Source of the DNA: PALSA-505 sp036267135
GTDB lineage: Bacteria > Actinomycetota > Actinomycetes > Streptosporangiales > Streptosporangiaceae
DNA length: 64,000 nucleotides
Direction: 5' to 3'
NCBI GenBank assembly: GCA_036267135.1
Contig: DATAWQ010000037.1
Location: 1-64,000, forward strand
Positions 1 to 7,926 of the stretch are shown here, piece by piece (positions within the stretch are counted from its first letter, which is position 1; each line of letters starts with the position of its first letter). The position numbers were made by a program, and so were the translations under genes. The notes below the pieces were generated by a model. The model did no database searches. It was given only the letters and a program-made list of their open reading frames with translations, and was not told the DNA's origin.

Positions 1-216
1 CATCCTCCGGTGCAGGCGCGTGAGCCACGCTTCCTTTATTACCGACTCCGGCTGGAGCCGACGGCGCGAGAAGAAGAGCCAAGACATGGCGCCGCTGATG
101 TTGTCTGCCTCTGCGCGGTTCAGCTCATCGCGGGTGACAACCGGCTGGCGCAGGCCTTGGCGCTCCTCGTCGGTCAGCGGCGTGGCATCGGCGGGCCCGG
201 AGACGAGCTCAGTCAT
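1..216 (-). CDS. Mobile mystery protein B, Fic/DOC family (N-terminal 72 residues; runs off the left edge)
   Basis: Reading leftwards from an ATG at 216, the frame stays open to the window edge and gives 72 residues. They include an ATPLTDEERQGL-like N-terminus and a tract ending ..WLTRLHRRM, as expected of the mobile mystery B family, a Fic-type AMP-transferase fold. The catalytic HPFxxGNGR loop would lie outside the window, so activity cannot be judged. Its ATG overlaps the stop of the upstream HTH gene in an ATGA, so the two are a coupled pair. In this family the pair travels on mobile elements and is thought to act like a toxin/regulator module; that role is inference here. Confidence 0.8.
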   Translation of the reverse strand, partial: MTELVSGPADATPLTDEERQGLRQPVVTRDELNRAEADNISGAMSWLFFSRRRLQPESVIKEAWLTRLHRRM

Positions 217-683
217 TGGGGAGCGTCGCTCCACAGGCCGCCGCGTTCGAGCAGTTGCTCGGTGAGCTGGTCCTCCATCTCCTTGGCCTGCCCGGTGGCC
301 TGGTCCTCCAGGCGCATCGTCTGCTCCACGGCTGCCACCTGCCAATGCGCAAGCTCACGTGCTCGCTCACGGACAATTGACGTCAGCGGCCGACGAGGTA
401 CGAGCAGGTAAACGAGATCACATTCCAGGGCATCCGCGGCCCGCCGCAGCGTATCCAGGCGGATCCGGTCCGCAGCTTCGGATTGCTCAAGCCGGGTCAC
501 TGCCCCCGCCGTAGTGCCCATGCGGGCAGACAGGGCGGCAGCGCTCATGCCTAGCGCTTCACGGACAGCGCGAACCCAGCCGCGCGGCGGGCGTGGAACC
601 GTCCTGAGCTGCTGCCACTCATCGAAGTGCCCATCCAGCAGCTTCCGGCTGCGAACCGACACCTCATGAGGCACTCTAGGCAT
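213..683 (-). CDS. Mobile mystery protein A, XRE-type HTH regulator
   Basis: A 156-residue protein with a helix-turn-helix of the XRE class at about residues 38-97 (AALSARMGTTAGAVTRLEQS, then LDTLRRAADALECDLVYLLVP). It is followed by a charged helical tail rich in E, Q and R. The layout and sequence fit mobile mystery protein A, the obligate partner of the Fic-like protein B encoded next. The pair overlaps by 4 bases (ATGA at 213-216). By analogy with HTH/Fic modules it probably represses its own operon and may restrain the Fic protein; this is inference. The region upstream is markedly AT-richer than the rest of the window, consistent with horizontal acquisition. Confidence 0.82.
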   Translation of the reverse strand: MPRVPHEVSVRSRKLLDGHFDEWQQLRTVPRPPRGWVRAVREALGMSAAALSARMGTTAGAVTRLEQSEAADRIRLDTLRRAADALECDLVYLLVPRRPLTSIVRERARELAHWQVAAVEQTMRLEDQATGQAKEMEDQLTEQLLERGGLWSDAPQ

Positions 684-785
684 GAGCGCGCCACGCTAGT
701 GAGCCACAGTTCACCGTCAGTGTTTCAAGTAGTGCGCTATAGCTCATCATAAGATGAATGTATCACTAACTACAGTGCACCAAAG
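684..785 (-). promoter_or_regulatory. Promoter/operator region of the mobile mystery operon
   Basis: This AT-rich stretch, exceptional in a ~70% GC window, separates the HTH gene from the hairpin at 786-825. On the minus strand it holds a TATGAT hexamer (5/6 to the -10 consensus) but no convincing -35. Short dyads lie around it (TCATC-ATAA-GATGA, and TGTA..TACA on the right), plausible sites for autoregulation by the HTH protein. Exact promoter and operator positions are not resolved. Confidence 0.35.
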
Positions 786-825
786 GCTTGTTCTGCAGTG
801 AGCTAAGACTCACCGCAGAACAAGC
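786..825. terminator. 17-bp hairpin at the accessory/core boundary
   Basis: Perfect 11-bp arms (786-796 with 815-825), one A/C mismatch, then 5 more pairs (798-802 with 809-813) around a 6-nt loop. It lies between the HTH/Fic operon and the 3' side of tRNA-Pro. It may be a bidirectional terminator that insulates the two units. It could also be part of a recombination site, since elements often integrate at tRNA 3' ends. There is no good U-run on either side. Confidence 0.5.
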
Positions 826-949
826 GCATGGCAGGATCCCCGCGGTCTTGCTGGCAGTGCAGTTCCAGCCATCCCGGCGGAACCAAGGCGAAGTCCGCGT
901 AGGTGAATGAGTGGCTCCCGTTTGGCTCCCGAGCGGTCATGACGGTCAG

Positions 950-981
950 AAAAGGGGCTCCGAGCCTCAGCCCGAAACCCC
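950..981 (-). terminator. Rho-independent terminator of tRNA-Pro
   Basis: On the minus strand, 21 nt past the tRNA end, a 12-bp stem (positions 981-970 with 965-954, including G-U pairs) with a 4-nt TGAG loop is followed directly by TTTT (953-950). This is the clearest canonical terminator with a U-tract in the window and fits termination of the tRNA transcript. Confidence 0.75.
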
Positions 982-1001
982 TCTGACCTGCTGTGATGTG
1001 G

Positions 1002-1075
1002 TCGGGGTGGCCGGATTTGAACCGGCGGCCTCTTCGTCCCGAACGAAGCGCGCTGCCAAGCTGCGCCACACCCCG
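1002..1075 (-). tRNA. tRNA-Pro (anticodon CGG)
   Basis: Reading the minus strand, a 7-bp acceptor stem CGGGGTG/CACCCCG closes a cloverleaf. It has a D arm (GGCGCAGCTTGGCAGCGC), an anticodon arm CTTCG-TTCGGGA-CGAAG whose loop presents CGG (reads CCG), and a T arm with GGTTCAAATCC. A discriminator A follows and no CCA is encoded. A terminator follows at 950-981. The mobile mystery genes lie on its 3' side, the usual integration side for tRNA-targeting elements. Confidence 0.95.
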
Positions 1076-1092
1076 CCGACCGCTAGGGCAGT

Positions 1093-2010
1093 CTAGCCGA
1101 TCCTCGGGACCAGCGTGAGCAGCGTGGCCTCGGGACGGCAGGCGAACCTGATCGGGGCCCAGGGGGAGGTGCCGAGGCCGGCCGAGACGTTCAGCCAGGC
1201 CGGGCCGTCGGCAGCGGATGGGTAGCGGTTCAGGCCACGGGCGCGGTCGCGGTCGATGCCGCAGTTGGTGACCAGGGTGCCGTAGCCGGGGAGGCAGACC
1301 TGACCGCCGTGGGTGTGGCCGGCCAGCAGGAGGTCGTAGCCGTCGTCCACGAACCGGTCCAGGTTGCGTGGTTCGGGCGAGTGCATGACGCCCAGGCGCA
1401 GGTCGGCCGCTGCGTCGGCGGGGCCGGCGATCTCGTCGTAGCGGTCCCGCTTGATGTGGGAGTCGTGAATGCCGGCCACGTCGATGTCGAGGTCAGCGGC
1501 CTTGAGTCGGCCACGGTGGTTGTTCAGGTCCAGCCAGCCGGCCGCGCGCATGCCTTCGCCCAGTTCTTCGGTGGGCAGGTCGGGGATCTTCTTGCGCTTG
1601 TCGGCCGCACTGGTCCGCCACAGGTAGCGGGTGGGGTTCCTGGGCGTCGGGGAGTATATGTCGTTCGAGCCGTAGACGAACGCTCCCGGGCGTTCGAGCA
1701 GTGGGCCGAGCGCGTCCAGCAGTGGGCGCACGGCATCGCGGTGGGCGATCGAGTCGCCGGTGTTCACGACCAGGTGGGGATCGAGGGCGTCGAGCGACCT
1801 GAGCCAGGACAGCAGGCGGCTGCGGCCGGGAGTGAGGTGCGTGTCCGAGATGTGCAGGAGCCGCAGCGGTGCGGCGTCCGGGGACAGGATCGGCACCGCG
1901 AAGGTGCGCAGCGCGAACCAGTTCCGCTCGATCACCGACGCGTAGCCGAATACGGCACCACCGGCCATGACACCGAGCATGAGCGGGTAGCCGAGATGTC
2001 GTGATTGCAT
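1093..2010 (-). CDS. Calcineurin-like metallophosphoesterase, membrane-anchored
   Basis: A 305-residue enzyme of the YkuE-like class. One hydrophobic segment at residues 8-27 should anchor it in the membrane with the catalytic domain behind. Metal-site motifs appear in order: DTH at 56-58, GD at 85-86, GSND at 114-117 (the family's GNHD with a substituted His, common in this subgroup), an MHSP motif and a C-terminal AGHTHGGQ. These predict a two-metal phosphoesterase; the substrate is unknown. It is convergent with tRNA-Pro and divergent from the YqeY-like gene, with about 125 nt between start sites. Confidence 0.88.
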   Translation of the reverse strand: MQSRHLGYPLMLGVMAGGAVFGYASVIERNWFALRTFAVPILSPDAAPLRLLHISDTHLTPGRSRLLSWLRSLDALDPHLVVNTGDSIAHRDAVRPLLDALGPLLERPGAFVYGSNDIYSPTPRNPTRYLWRTSAADKRKKIPDLPTEELGEGMRAAGWLDLNNHRGRLKAADLDIDVAGIHDSHIKRDRYDEIAGPADAAADLRLGVMHSPEPRNLDRFVDDGYDLLLAGHTHGGQVCLPGYGTLVTNCGIDRDRARGLNRYPSAADGPAWLNVSAGLGTSPWAPIRFACRPEATLLTLVPRIG

Positions 2011-2134
2011 TCACTCATGGTAGCTACGGCGGCCGTAGCTGCTACCACAGATCACTCGGGCACCCCTGCGGACCAGGCGCCCCGCCGGACTAAGGCGTCG
2101 CGAGCAGGCAGGCGGGCGCGGGAGGATGGCGGCT

Positions 2135-2593
2135 ATGGCTGAACTGAAGAACCGGCTCCGCGCCGACCTGGCCGTGTCGATGAAGGCCCGCGACCAGTTG
2201 CGCACCAGGACGATCCGGATGGCGCTCGCCTCGGTCACCAACGAGGAGGTGGCGGGCAAGACCGCGCGTGAGCTCAGCGACGACGAGGTGATGGCCGTGC
2301 TCGCCAAGGAGGCGAAGAAACGCCGGGACGCCGCCGAGGCGTTCGACGCGGCCGGGCGCGCGGAGCGGGCCGCCGTGGAGCGGGCCGAGGGTGAGGTGCT
2401 GGCCACCTACCTCCCCGCGCAACTGTCGGACGAGGAACTCGGCAGCATCGTCGCGGCCGCGATCGCCGAGACGGGCGCCGCGGGCATGTCGGCCATGGGG
2501 CAGGTCATGAAGGTGGTCAGGCCGCAGGTGGCGGGCCGCGCCGAGGGGGGCAGGGTGGCGGCCGAGGTACGGCGCAGGCTCGGTCAGGCTTAG
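2135..2593 (+). CDS. GatB/YqeY domain-containing protein
   Basis: A 152-residue protein that begins AELKNRLRADLAVSMKARD and continues with RTIRMALASVTNEE and a helical C-terminal domain (VMKVVRPQVAGRAEGGRVAAEV). This is the YqeY fold, related to the tail of the GatB amidotransferase subunit. The family is suspected to act on tRNA-dependent amidation, but no reaction is established. I place the start at ATG 2135 because GGAGG at 2121-2125 sits 9 nt upstream; the earlier ATG at 2126 abuts that Shine-Dalgarno sequence. Length is normal. Confidence 0.88.
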   Translation: MAELKNRLRADLAVSMKARDQLRTRTIRMALASVTNEEVAGKTARELSDDEVMAVLAKEAKKRRDAAEAFDAAGRAERAAVERAEGEVLATYLPAQLSDEELGSIVAAAIAETGAAGMSAMGQVMKVVRPQVAGRAEGGRVAAEVRRRLGQA

Positions 2594-2659
2594 CCGGTTC
2601 CAGTGGTGCGCGTCGCGTTAGCCGACCACCCTAGCCATCGGCCACCGAGTCGGGGAGCG

Positions 2660-5011
2660 TCAGTGAGTAGGTGTGGGAGGACCTATGGTCGGTAATGGGC
2701 AGATGGGAGAGCGTGGCGGACAGTGCCCGCCGCCACCGCCGCCTCCACCGCCACCACTGCCGGACTTGGACTTGGTCTTGGGCGGGCTCTGCCCGGTGCC
2801 CTTGGCGAACAGCGGGCCGTTCGGATCGGGGGCGACGAAGCTGTCCGCCGGACCGAGTGCGGCGTGCAGGAACGTCATCTGCCAGGTGGCGCCGGGCGCG
2901 CTGTCGCCAAACATGGACCCCGCACACTCATACCCCGCGAGGTTGTCCCGGTAGCAGCCGTAGGGATACCCCGACATGTATCTCGTCTGGGTAGGACCGC
3001 CGACCCACACGTAGCCGGTCAGGGTTGGGGTGTATCCGGCGAACGCCGCCGACGGAGGAGCCGTGGTCGCGCTGCCGGCGGTACCGGTCTTGGCCGCGGC
3101 CGGGCGGTTGATGCCCCGGTTGTCCGCGGTCGCTCCGGCCTGCGTGAGCACGCCTTGCAGGATGTAGTTGACCGCGTCCGCGACGCCCTGTGGTACGGCC
3201 TGATGGCAGTGGGCGCTCGGCACCGGCAGCTTCTTTCCGGCGTCGGTGGTGATCTTCTCCAGTGCGACCGGCGTGCAGAACTTGCCGCGCGCGGCCATCG
3301 TGGCGTAAGCGGCGGCCATCGACAGCGGCGCCACGTTGATCGAGCCGAGCGTGAACGACGGGGTGTCGTCGGCGGGCTGGAGGGAGCTGCCGTGCTTGCC
3401 GTAGGGGTGGTCCCAGTCGAACAGTGAAGTACCGTTCCCCCAGGTCATGCCCAGTTTCGATGCGGTCTTCACGACGTTGCACAGGCCGACCTTCTGCTCG
3501 AGCGCCGCGTAGAAGGTGTTGACCGAGAACGTGGTGCCCGTGTACAGGGTCTGATTTCCGGCGTCACCGGCGCTCGCGTTGACCACCTTGAAGTTCCCAG
3601 CCGACTGGCCGTCACAGTTGTAATAACCTGTGTCGTCGGCGGAGTTGGGCGCCTTCAGGCTGTACCCGAAAGGTATGCCCTGCTCCAGCGCGGTGACCAG
3701 GGTGAACAACTTCGAGGATGAGCCGGTCTGCACGCCGATGCCGCCGTCGTACGGGGAGGTCGCGGCGTAGTCGATGGTGGTGTGGCCACGCCCGCTGCCG
3801 TACGGGCGGTCCTCGGCGATGGCCCGGATCCGGCCGGTGCCCGGCTGGACGAGCGCCTCGGCGTCGGCGAGCTTGCCAGGGTTATCCGAGCCGCGCGGCG
3901 GGAGCACATAGTTGACCGCGTTGTTGGCGGCCCGCTGGTCCGCCTTGTTCAGCGTGGTGTAGATCTTCAGGCCGCCAGTGGCCAGCAGGTGCGCCCGCTG
4001 CGTGGGTGTCTTGCCCAGCTGCGGGTCCCGCAGAATGGACTGCACCACGTAGTCGCAGAAGAAGCCCTCGTTCTCCTTGCTGGTGGTGGGGCTGGTGCAG
4101 CCGTTCTGCGCGTGCGACGAGTGCAGACCTAGCGGCTTCTTCTCGTCGGTCTTCGCGGTGGCGCTCGAGATCATGTTGAGCTGGGCCATCCGGGCGATGA
4201 CCGTGTTACGGCGCTCCAGCGACTTGGCCGGGTTCGTGAGGGGGTTGTAGGCGGCCGGGTCCTCCACCATGCCGGCCAGCGTGGCCCCCTGGTCAAGGCT
4301 CAGCTTGGCCGCGGTGGTGTCGAAGAACGTCTCGGCCGCGGTCTCCACGCCGACGATGGGGTAGCCGAAGTAGGCGTCGTTCAGGTACCCGGCCAGGATG
4401 TCCTCCTTGGACATCTGGTGCTCGGTCGCGATCGCCAGCCGCAGTTCGTGAATCTTCCTGCTCAACGTCTCCGACGTGGCGTTCTCCGCCTCGAGCGGGT
4501 TCTTCGCGGTCAGGATCAGCACGTTCTTCACGTACTGCTGGGCGATGGTGGAGCCACCCTGGACCGGCTTGTGCTGCAGGTCGTTCATGACCGCGCGTAT
4601 CGTGCCGCGGAAGTCGATGGCCCCGTGCAACCAGTACCTGGAGTCCTCGATCGCGATAGCGGCGTTGCGCACGTTGGGTGAGATCTGGTTGTAGCTGACC
4701 GGCTGCCGGTCGATCCCGTCGGTGTCGCTCACCGTCTGGATATTGCCGGGCGAGTAGAAGTAAGGCTCGTTCACGTTGTAGAAGTAGGCGATCAGGTGAC
4801 CCTCGCTGTCCAGGATCTCCGATCGCTGCGGGACCTGGCCCAGAGCCGTCGTGGACAGTGCGTCGAACTTGGTCGCGGCACTCTTCACGGCCAGGCCCAC
4901 CGAGCCCACGGCGGGTATCGCGAGGCCCGCCACGAGCAGGCCACCCAGCGCGGCAAAGGTGACCAGGCGGCCTACAGACTTGGTTTTACCTAGGTGGTCA
5001 GCGTTGAACAC
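2660..5011 (-). CDS. Class A penicillin-binding protein (glycosyltransferase-transpeptidase)
   Basis: A 783-residue bifunctional peptidoglycan synthase. A short cytoplasmic tail and one transmembrane segment (about 16-38) precede a GT51 domain (EDSRYWLHGAIDFRG, GGSTIAQQYVKN). The transpeptidase has the active-site SxxK (SSSK), an SVN and an AAAKTGT box. The tail ends in a low-complexity Gly-rich stretch and a Pro-rich end, typical of actinomycete PBPs. It is divergent from wblA across a 304-nt gap; this PBP/wblA/ArsA/ArsA order is conserved in Streptomyces. The start is GTG 5011, with only a weak Shine-Dalgarno sequence. Confidence 0.92.
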   Translation of the reverse strand: MFNADHLGKTKSVGRLVTFAALGGLLVAGLAIPAVGSVGLAVKSAATKFDALSTTALGQVPQRSEILDSEGHLIAYFYNVNEPYFYSPGNIQTVSDTDGIDRQPVSYNQISPNVRNAAIAIEDSRYWLHGAIDFRGTIRAVMNDLQHKPVQGGSTIAQQYVKNVLILTAKNPLEAENATSETLSRKIHELRLAIATEHQMSKEDILAGYLNDAYFGYPIVGVETAAETFFDTTAAKLSLDQGATLAGMVEDPAAYNPLTNPAKSLERRNTVIARMAQLNMISSATAKTDEKKPLGLHSSHAQNGCTSPTTSKENEGFFCDYVVQSILRDPQLGKTPTQRAHLLATGGLKIYTTLNKADQRAANNAVNYVLPPRGSDNPGKLADAEALVQPGTGRIRAIAEDRPYGSGRGHTTIDYAATSPYDGGIGVQTGSSSKLFTLVTALEQGIPFGYSLKAPNSADDTGYYNCDGQSAGNFKVVNASAGDAGNQTLYTGTTFSVNTFYAALEQKVGLCNVVKTASKLGMTWGNGTSLFDWDHPYGKHGSSLQPADDTPSFTLGSINVAPLSMAAAYATMAARGKFCTPVALEKITTDAGKKLPVPSAHCHQAVPQGVADAVNYILQGVLTQAGATADNRGINRPAAAKTGTAGSATTAPPSAAFAGYTPTLTGYVWVGGPTQTRYMSGYPYGCYRDNLAGYECAGSMFGDSAPGATWQMTFLHAALGPADSFVAPDPNGPLFAKGTGQSPPKTKSKSGSGGGGGGGGGGHCPPRSPICPLPTIGPPTPTH

Positions 5012-5315
5012 GGACCCCAGAGTACGCTAGGCGACCCTCTAAACCGCCCAAATCAACGGGTCGCCCCCCCTCCTGAATACGGAGAGTAACTGGGGCGAGG
5101 CGGGAGGTAACTACTCCTGACGATAGACATGGCCCAGAAGGGCTATCTGTGAAATGGGCCCAACGAGGTCTGGCACTGCGGCGCGGACTTCCGTATGTTT
5201 CTCTATCACGGCCATCGCAACGACGCCCGCCGACATGCCGTCGGCTTGGGGCCGCAAGTGCACGAAAGCCAGCGTGGGGTACTGCGCGGGCCGTGACAAC
5301 GAAGGAGTGGGCCAC
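5012..5315. other. Divergent intergenic region PBP / wblA
   Basis: About 304 bases between the divergent start codons. It contains a C-run, a small dyad GATAG..CCC-agaa-GGG..CTATC near 5120-5153, and an open frame in phase with wblA that I regard as leader rather than coding. A long 5' leader would fit wblA, which is heavily regulated in relatives. I find no promoter hexamer pair on either strand that I would defend. Confidence 0.4.
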
Positions 5316-5618
5316 ATGTGGATCACGGACTGGACTGCCCGTGCAGCCTGTAAGGGCACAGACCCTGACGAGCTTTTCGTCCAGGGCGCGGCGCAGAACA
5401 GGGCCAAGCTGATCTGCCGGGGCTGCCCCGTGCGCACCGAGTGCCTCGCCGACGCGCTGGACAACAGGATCGAGTTCGGCGTCTGGGGCGGGATGACCGA
5501 GCGTGAGCGCCGCGCCCTGCTGCGCCGCCGCCCGGACGTGCTGTCCTGGCGTGAACTGCTCGAGCAGGCCCGGAACACGTACGAGGAGCAGGACGCCGAA
5601 GAACTGGTGGCCAGCTAG
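5316..5618 (+). CDS. wblA: WhiB-family iron-sulfur regulator WblA
   Basis: A 100-residue Wbl protein with the four cluster cysteines in the canonical spacing (C12, C34, C37, C43), the GVWGG turn at 55-59 and a basic ERRALLRRRP DNA-binding tail. Sequence and position beside a class A PBP and two ArsA-like ATPases match WblA, which in Streptomyces represses antibiotic production and drives sporulation. The start is ATG 5316, with GAAGGAG 8 nt upstream; the frame is open further 5' but lacks a better start. Its last 4 bases overlap the convergent ArsA gene. Confidence 0.9.
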   Translation: MWITDWTARAACKGTDPDELFVQGAAQNRAKLICRGCPVRTECLADALDNRIEFGVWGGMTERERRALLRRRPDVLSWRELLEQARNTYEEQDAEELVAS

Positions 5619-6814
5619 TTAGGCTGTTTCCCGGCCAGGGACATTCCGATTTCCCGGAGACCATCTAGGTCGTGCACGTCCTCGGGGCGGGCGGGAACCT
5701 CGGCGACCGGCACCGAGGGGTGCGCGGCCACGAAGTGCTCGGCCAGCCGCCTCTCCCGCGTTCTCAGTTGCATCTGCTCGGCGTGCAGCCGCAGCGCCAC
5801 CGCGGCCAGCCCGGAGCCAGCGGCGCCGTTCCCGTTCTCCAGGGTCTCGGCGGCGCCCAGGCTGCGGGCCGCCGATAGCCGGGCGGCCCTGGCGTGGTGC
5901 ACCCGGTTGACGATGAGGCCGGCCAGCGGCATCCGGTCCTGCGACAGTCGCTCCACGAAGTACGACGCCTCGCGCAGCGCGTCCGGCTCGGGTGCCGCGA
6001 TGACCAGGAACGCCGTGCCGGGGGTCTGCAGCAGCCGGTAGGTGTAGTCGGCCCGCTCCCTAAAGCCCCCGAACATCGTGTCCAGCGCGGTCACGAACGT
6101 CTGCACATCCCTGAGCACCTGCGCCCCGAGCACCTTGGTGAGCACCCCGGTGACCAGCGAGAAGCCGGTGTTCAGCACCCGCAGGTAGGCCCGGCCGCCC
6201 ACCTTGGCCGGACCGGTCAGGATTCGGATCAGCCGGCCGTCCAGGAACCGGCCGAGCCGCTGAGGCGCGTCCAGGAAGTCCAGCGCGCTCCGGCTCGGCG
6301 GGGTGTCCACCACGATCAGGTCCCACTCCTCGGCCCGGCGCAACTGGCCCAGCTTCTCCATGGCCATGTACTCCTGCGTCCCGGCGAAGCTGGACGACAG
6401 CGACTGGTAGAAGGGGTTGGCCAGGATCTGGCTGGCCCGGTCCGGGTCGGAGTGCGCCTCGACGATCTCGTCGAAGGTGCGCTTCATGTCCAGCATCATG
6501 GCGTGCAGGCTGCCGCCCGCCGCCGTGCTGGCGCCCGGCACCGGCCGGGGCGTGTTGTCCAGCGAGGTCAGGCCCATCGACTGGGCCAGCCTGCGGGCCG
6601 GGTCCACGGTGAGCACCACGACATGCCTGCCCCGCTCGGCGGCCCGCAGCCCGACCGCGGCGGCCAGCGTGGTCTTGCCCACTCCGCCGGAGCCGCAGCA
6701 GACGATCACCCTGGTCCGCGGGTCGTCGGCCAGCCGGTCCACGTCCAGCCACCGGTACCGGTCCGGCCCGGACCCGGCCCCCCGCTTCTCGCTTCCGCTG
6801 TCAACGCTCGTCAC
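5615..6814 (-). CDS. ArsA/GET3-type P-loop ATPase (second of pair)
   Basis: A 399-residue ArsA-family ATPase with a deviant Walker A (CCGSGGVGKTTLAAA, about residues 38-52), switch motif VDPARRLAQ and DLIVVDTPPS. Bacterial homologues of anion-pump or tail-anchored-targeting ATPases in this neighbourhood have no established substrate. It starts with GTG 6814, one base after the TAA of the upstream ATPase gene (TAA-C-GTG), so translation is coupled and a heterodimer is likely. No ArsB, ArsR or tail-anchored client is visible nearby, so an arsenic role is not supported. Confidence 0.88.
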   Translation of the reverse strand: MTSVDSGSEKRGAGSGPDRYRWLDVDRLADDPRTRVIVCCGSGGVGKTTLAAAVGLRAAERGRHVVVLTVDPARRLAQSMGLTSLDNTPRPVPGASTAAGGSLHAMMLDMKRTFDEIVEAHSDPDRASQILANPFYQSLSSSFAGTQEYMAMEKLGQLRRAEEWDLIVVDTPPSRSALDFLDAPQRLGRFLDGRLIRILTGPAKVGGRAYLRVLNTGFSLVTGVLTKVLGAQVLRDVQTFVTALDTMFGGFRERADYTYRLLQTPGTAFLVIAAPEPDALREASYFVERLSQDRMPLAGLIVNRVHHARAARLSAARSLGAAETLENGNGAAGSGLAAVALRLHAEQMQLRTRERRLAEHFVAAHPSVPVAEVPARPEDVHDLDGLREIGMSLAGKQPN

Positions 6815-6815
6815 G

Positions 6816-7829
6816 TTAGGCCGCCTTCTGTTCGCGCAGCGCCTCGGCCAGCCGGTACAGCCCGGCCAGGTCCATTCCGTCCGGGATCAGCGGCAGGTTG
6901 TACCGCGGCTGGCCCGCCGCGGCCAGCCGCTGCCGCTCGGAGCGCTGCAACTCCACCGCGCGGGCGTGCTCGGCCAGGTCGGCGGCCAGGTCCTTGGCCA
7001 GCGCCCGGCTGTCGTCAAGCCCGGCCGCCTTCAGGCCCGTGGCCAGCTCGACGGTGTCCAGCGTGCCGTTGATCGCGGCCGTCAGGTCGGACTGGCTGAG
7101 CATCGGCGGCCGCATCATGTTGATCATGATTCCGCCGATCTGCAGCCCGCCGTGGGCGGCGTCGCGCAGCTCGGTCACCCCGTCCAGCGTCTCCTGCACC
7201 GGCATCTCTTCCAGCACGGTGGCGAAGTGCACCGCGGTCTGGGGGGAGCGGATCACGCTCTGCACGGTGTCCGCGTGCCCGCGGATCGGCCCGACCTTGG
7301 CCAGCCCGGACACCTCGGTGGCCACGTTGAGGAAGCGGCCGATCCGGCCGGTGGGCGGCGCGTCCATGACGACCGCGTCGTAGACCGGCTTGCCGCCCTT
7401 GCGCCTGCGCACCGCCTCGGCTGCCTTGCCGATGAGCAGCACGTCGCGCAGCCCGGGGGCGAGCGTGGTCACGAAGTCGACGACGCCGAGCTTGTTGAGC
7501 GCCTGCCCAGCGTGCCGCAGGTTGTAGAACATGGCCAGGTACTCGAGGAACGCCTCCTCGGGATCCACGGCCAGCGCGTACACGTCGCCGCCCTCGGCCG
7601 GCCCGCTGGCCAGGCCCACGGCGACCTTCCGCTCCCCATAAGGCAGCGGCGGGCAGTCGAAAATCTGCGCGATGCCTTGCCGCCCCTCGACCTCCATGAG
7701 CAGAACGTTCCGGCCGTTTCTGGCCAGCGCAAGGGCCAGCGCGGCCGCGACGGTCGTCTTCCCGGTTCCACCTTTTCCGGTGACGACGTGCAGCCGCACC
7801 CCATCCCAGTCGGTGTCGCGTGCGGTCAC
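6816..7829 (-). CDS. ArsA/GET3-type P-loop ATPase (first of pair)
   Basis: A 337-residue relative of its downstream partner, with Walker A VTGKGGTGKTTVAAALA near residues 16-32, LLMEVEGRQG in switch I position and VVMDAPPTGRIGRF as switch II. It retains the lysine-rich deviant P-loop of the MinD/ArsA class. The pair is probably transcribed as one unit. I infer a cytosolic ATPase complex from the tandem arrangement, known in other actinomycetes next to wblA. GTG 7829 is the only start preceding the P-loop; its Shine-Dalgarno sequence is poor. Confidence 0.87.
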   Translation of the reverse strand: MTARDTDWDGVRLHVVTGKGGTGKTTVAAALALALARNGRNVLLMEVEGRQGIAQIFDCPPLPYGERKVAVGLASGPAEGGDVYALAVDPEEAFLEYLAMFYNLRHAGQALNKLGVVDFVTTLAPGLRDVLLIGKAAEAVRRRKGGKPVYDAVVMDAPPTGRIGRFLNVATEVSGLAKVGPIRGHADTVQSVIRSPQTAVHFATVLEEMPVQETLDGVTELRDAAHGGLQIGGIMINMMRPPMLSQSDLTAAINGTLDTVELATGLKAAGLDDSRALAKDLAADLAEHARAVELQRSERQRLAAAGQPRYNLPLIPDGMDLAGLYRLAEALREQKAA

Positions 7830-7888
7830 GTCTATCGAGGTTATCGCTGCCGGTGGGCTGGTTTCTCCTGATCATCGGGGACGTGCGA

Positions 7889-7919
7889 GCGGGGACCTGT
7901 GACAAGTACAGGCCCCCGC
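7889..7919 (-). terminator. Hairpin downstream of the Kelch gene
   Basis: GCGGGG (7889-7894) pairs with CCCCGC (7914-7919) and CCTGT (7896-7900) with ACAGG (7908-7912), with one mismatch and a 7-nt loop. It sits 8 nt beyond the Kelch stop codon and upstream of the ArsA pair, so it probably ends the Kelch transcript. It has no U-run, as is common in high-GC actinomycetes. Confidence 0.5.
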
Positions 7920-7926
7920 CCCACGA

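Noticed and set aside
803..1069. 88-residue minus-strand ORF starting inside tRNA-Pro
   Set aside because: Its N-terminus is translated tRNA sequence and the rest crosses the tRNA terminator and a hairpin arm; a well-known false gene call next to tRNAs.
1093..2004. Long ORFs antisense to real genes (for example inside the phosphoesterase, ftsH and helicase genes)
   Set aside because: They are frame shadows caused by high third-position GC in the true gene; Arg/Pro/Ala-rich with no conserved motifs.
5154..5315. 5' extension of wblA frame
   Set aside because: No Shine-Dalgarno sequence; the conserved WhiB sequence and a good RBS begin at 5316.
6814..7829. Arsenic resistance role for the two ArsA homologues
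   Set aside because: No ArsB, ArsR, ArsC or ArsD nearby, and the pair is tied to wblA and a PBP in actinomycetes, so family name alone is not evidence.
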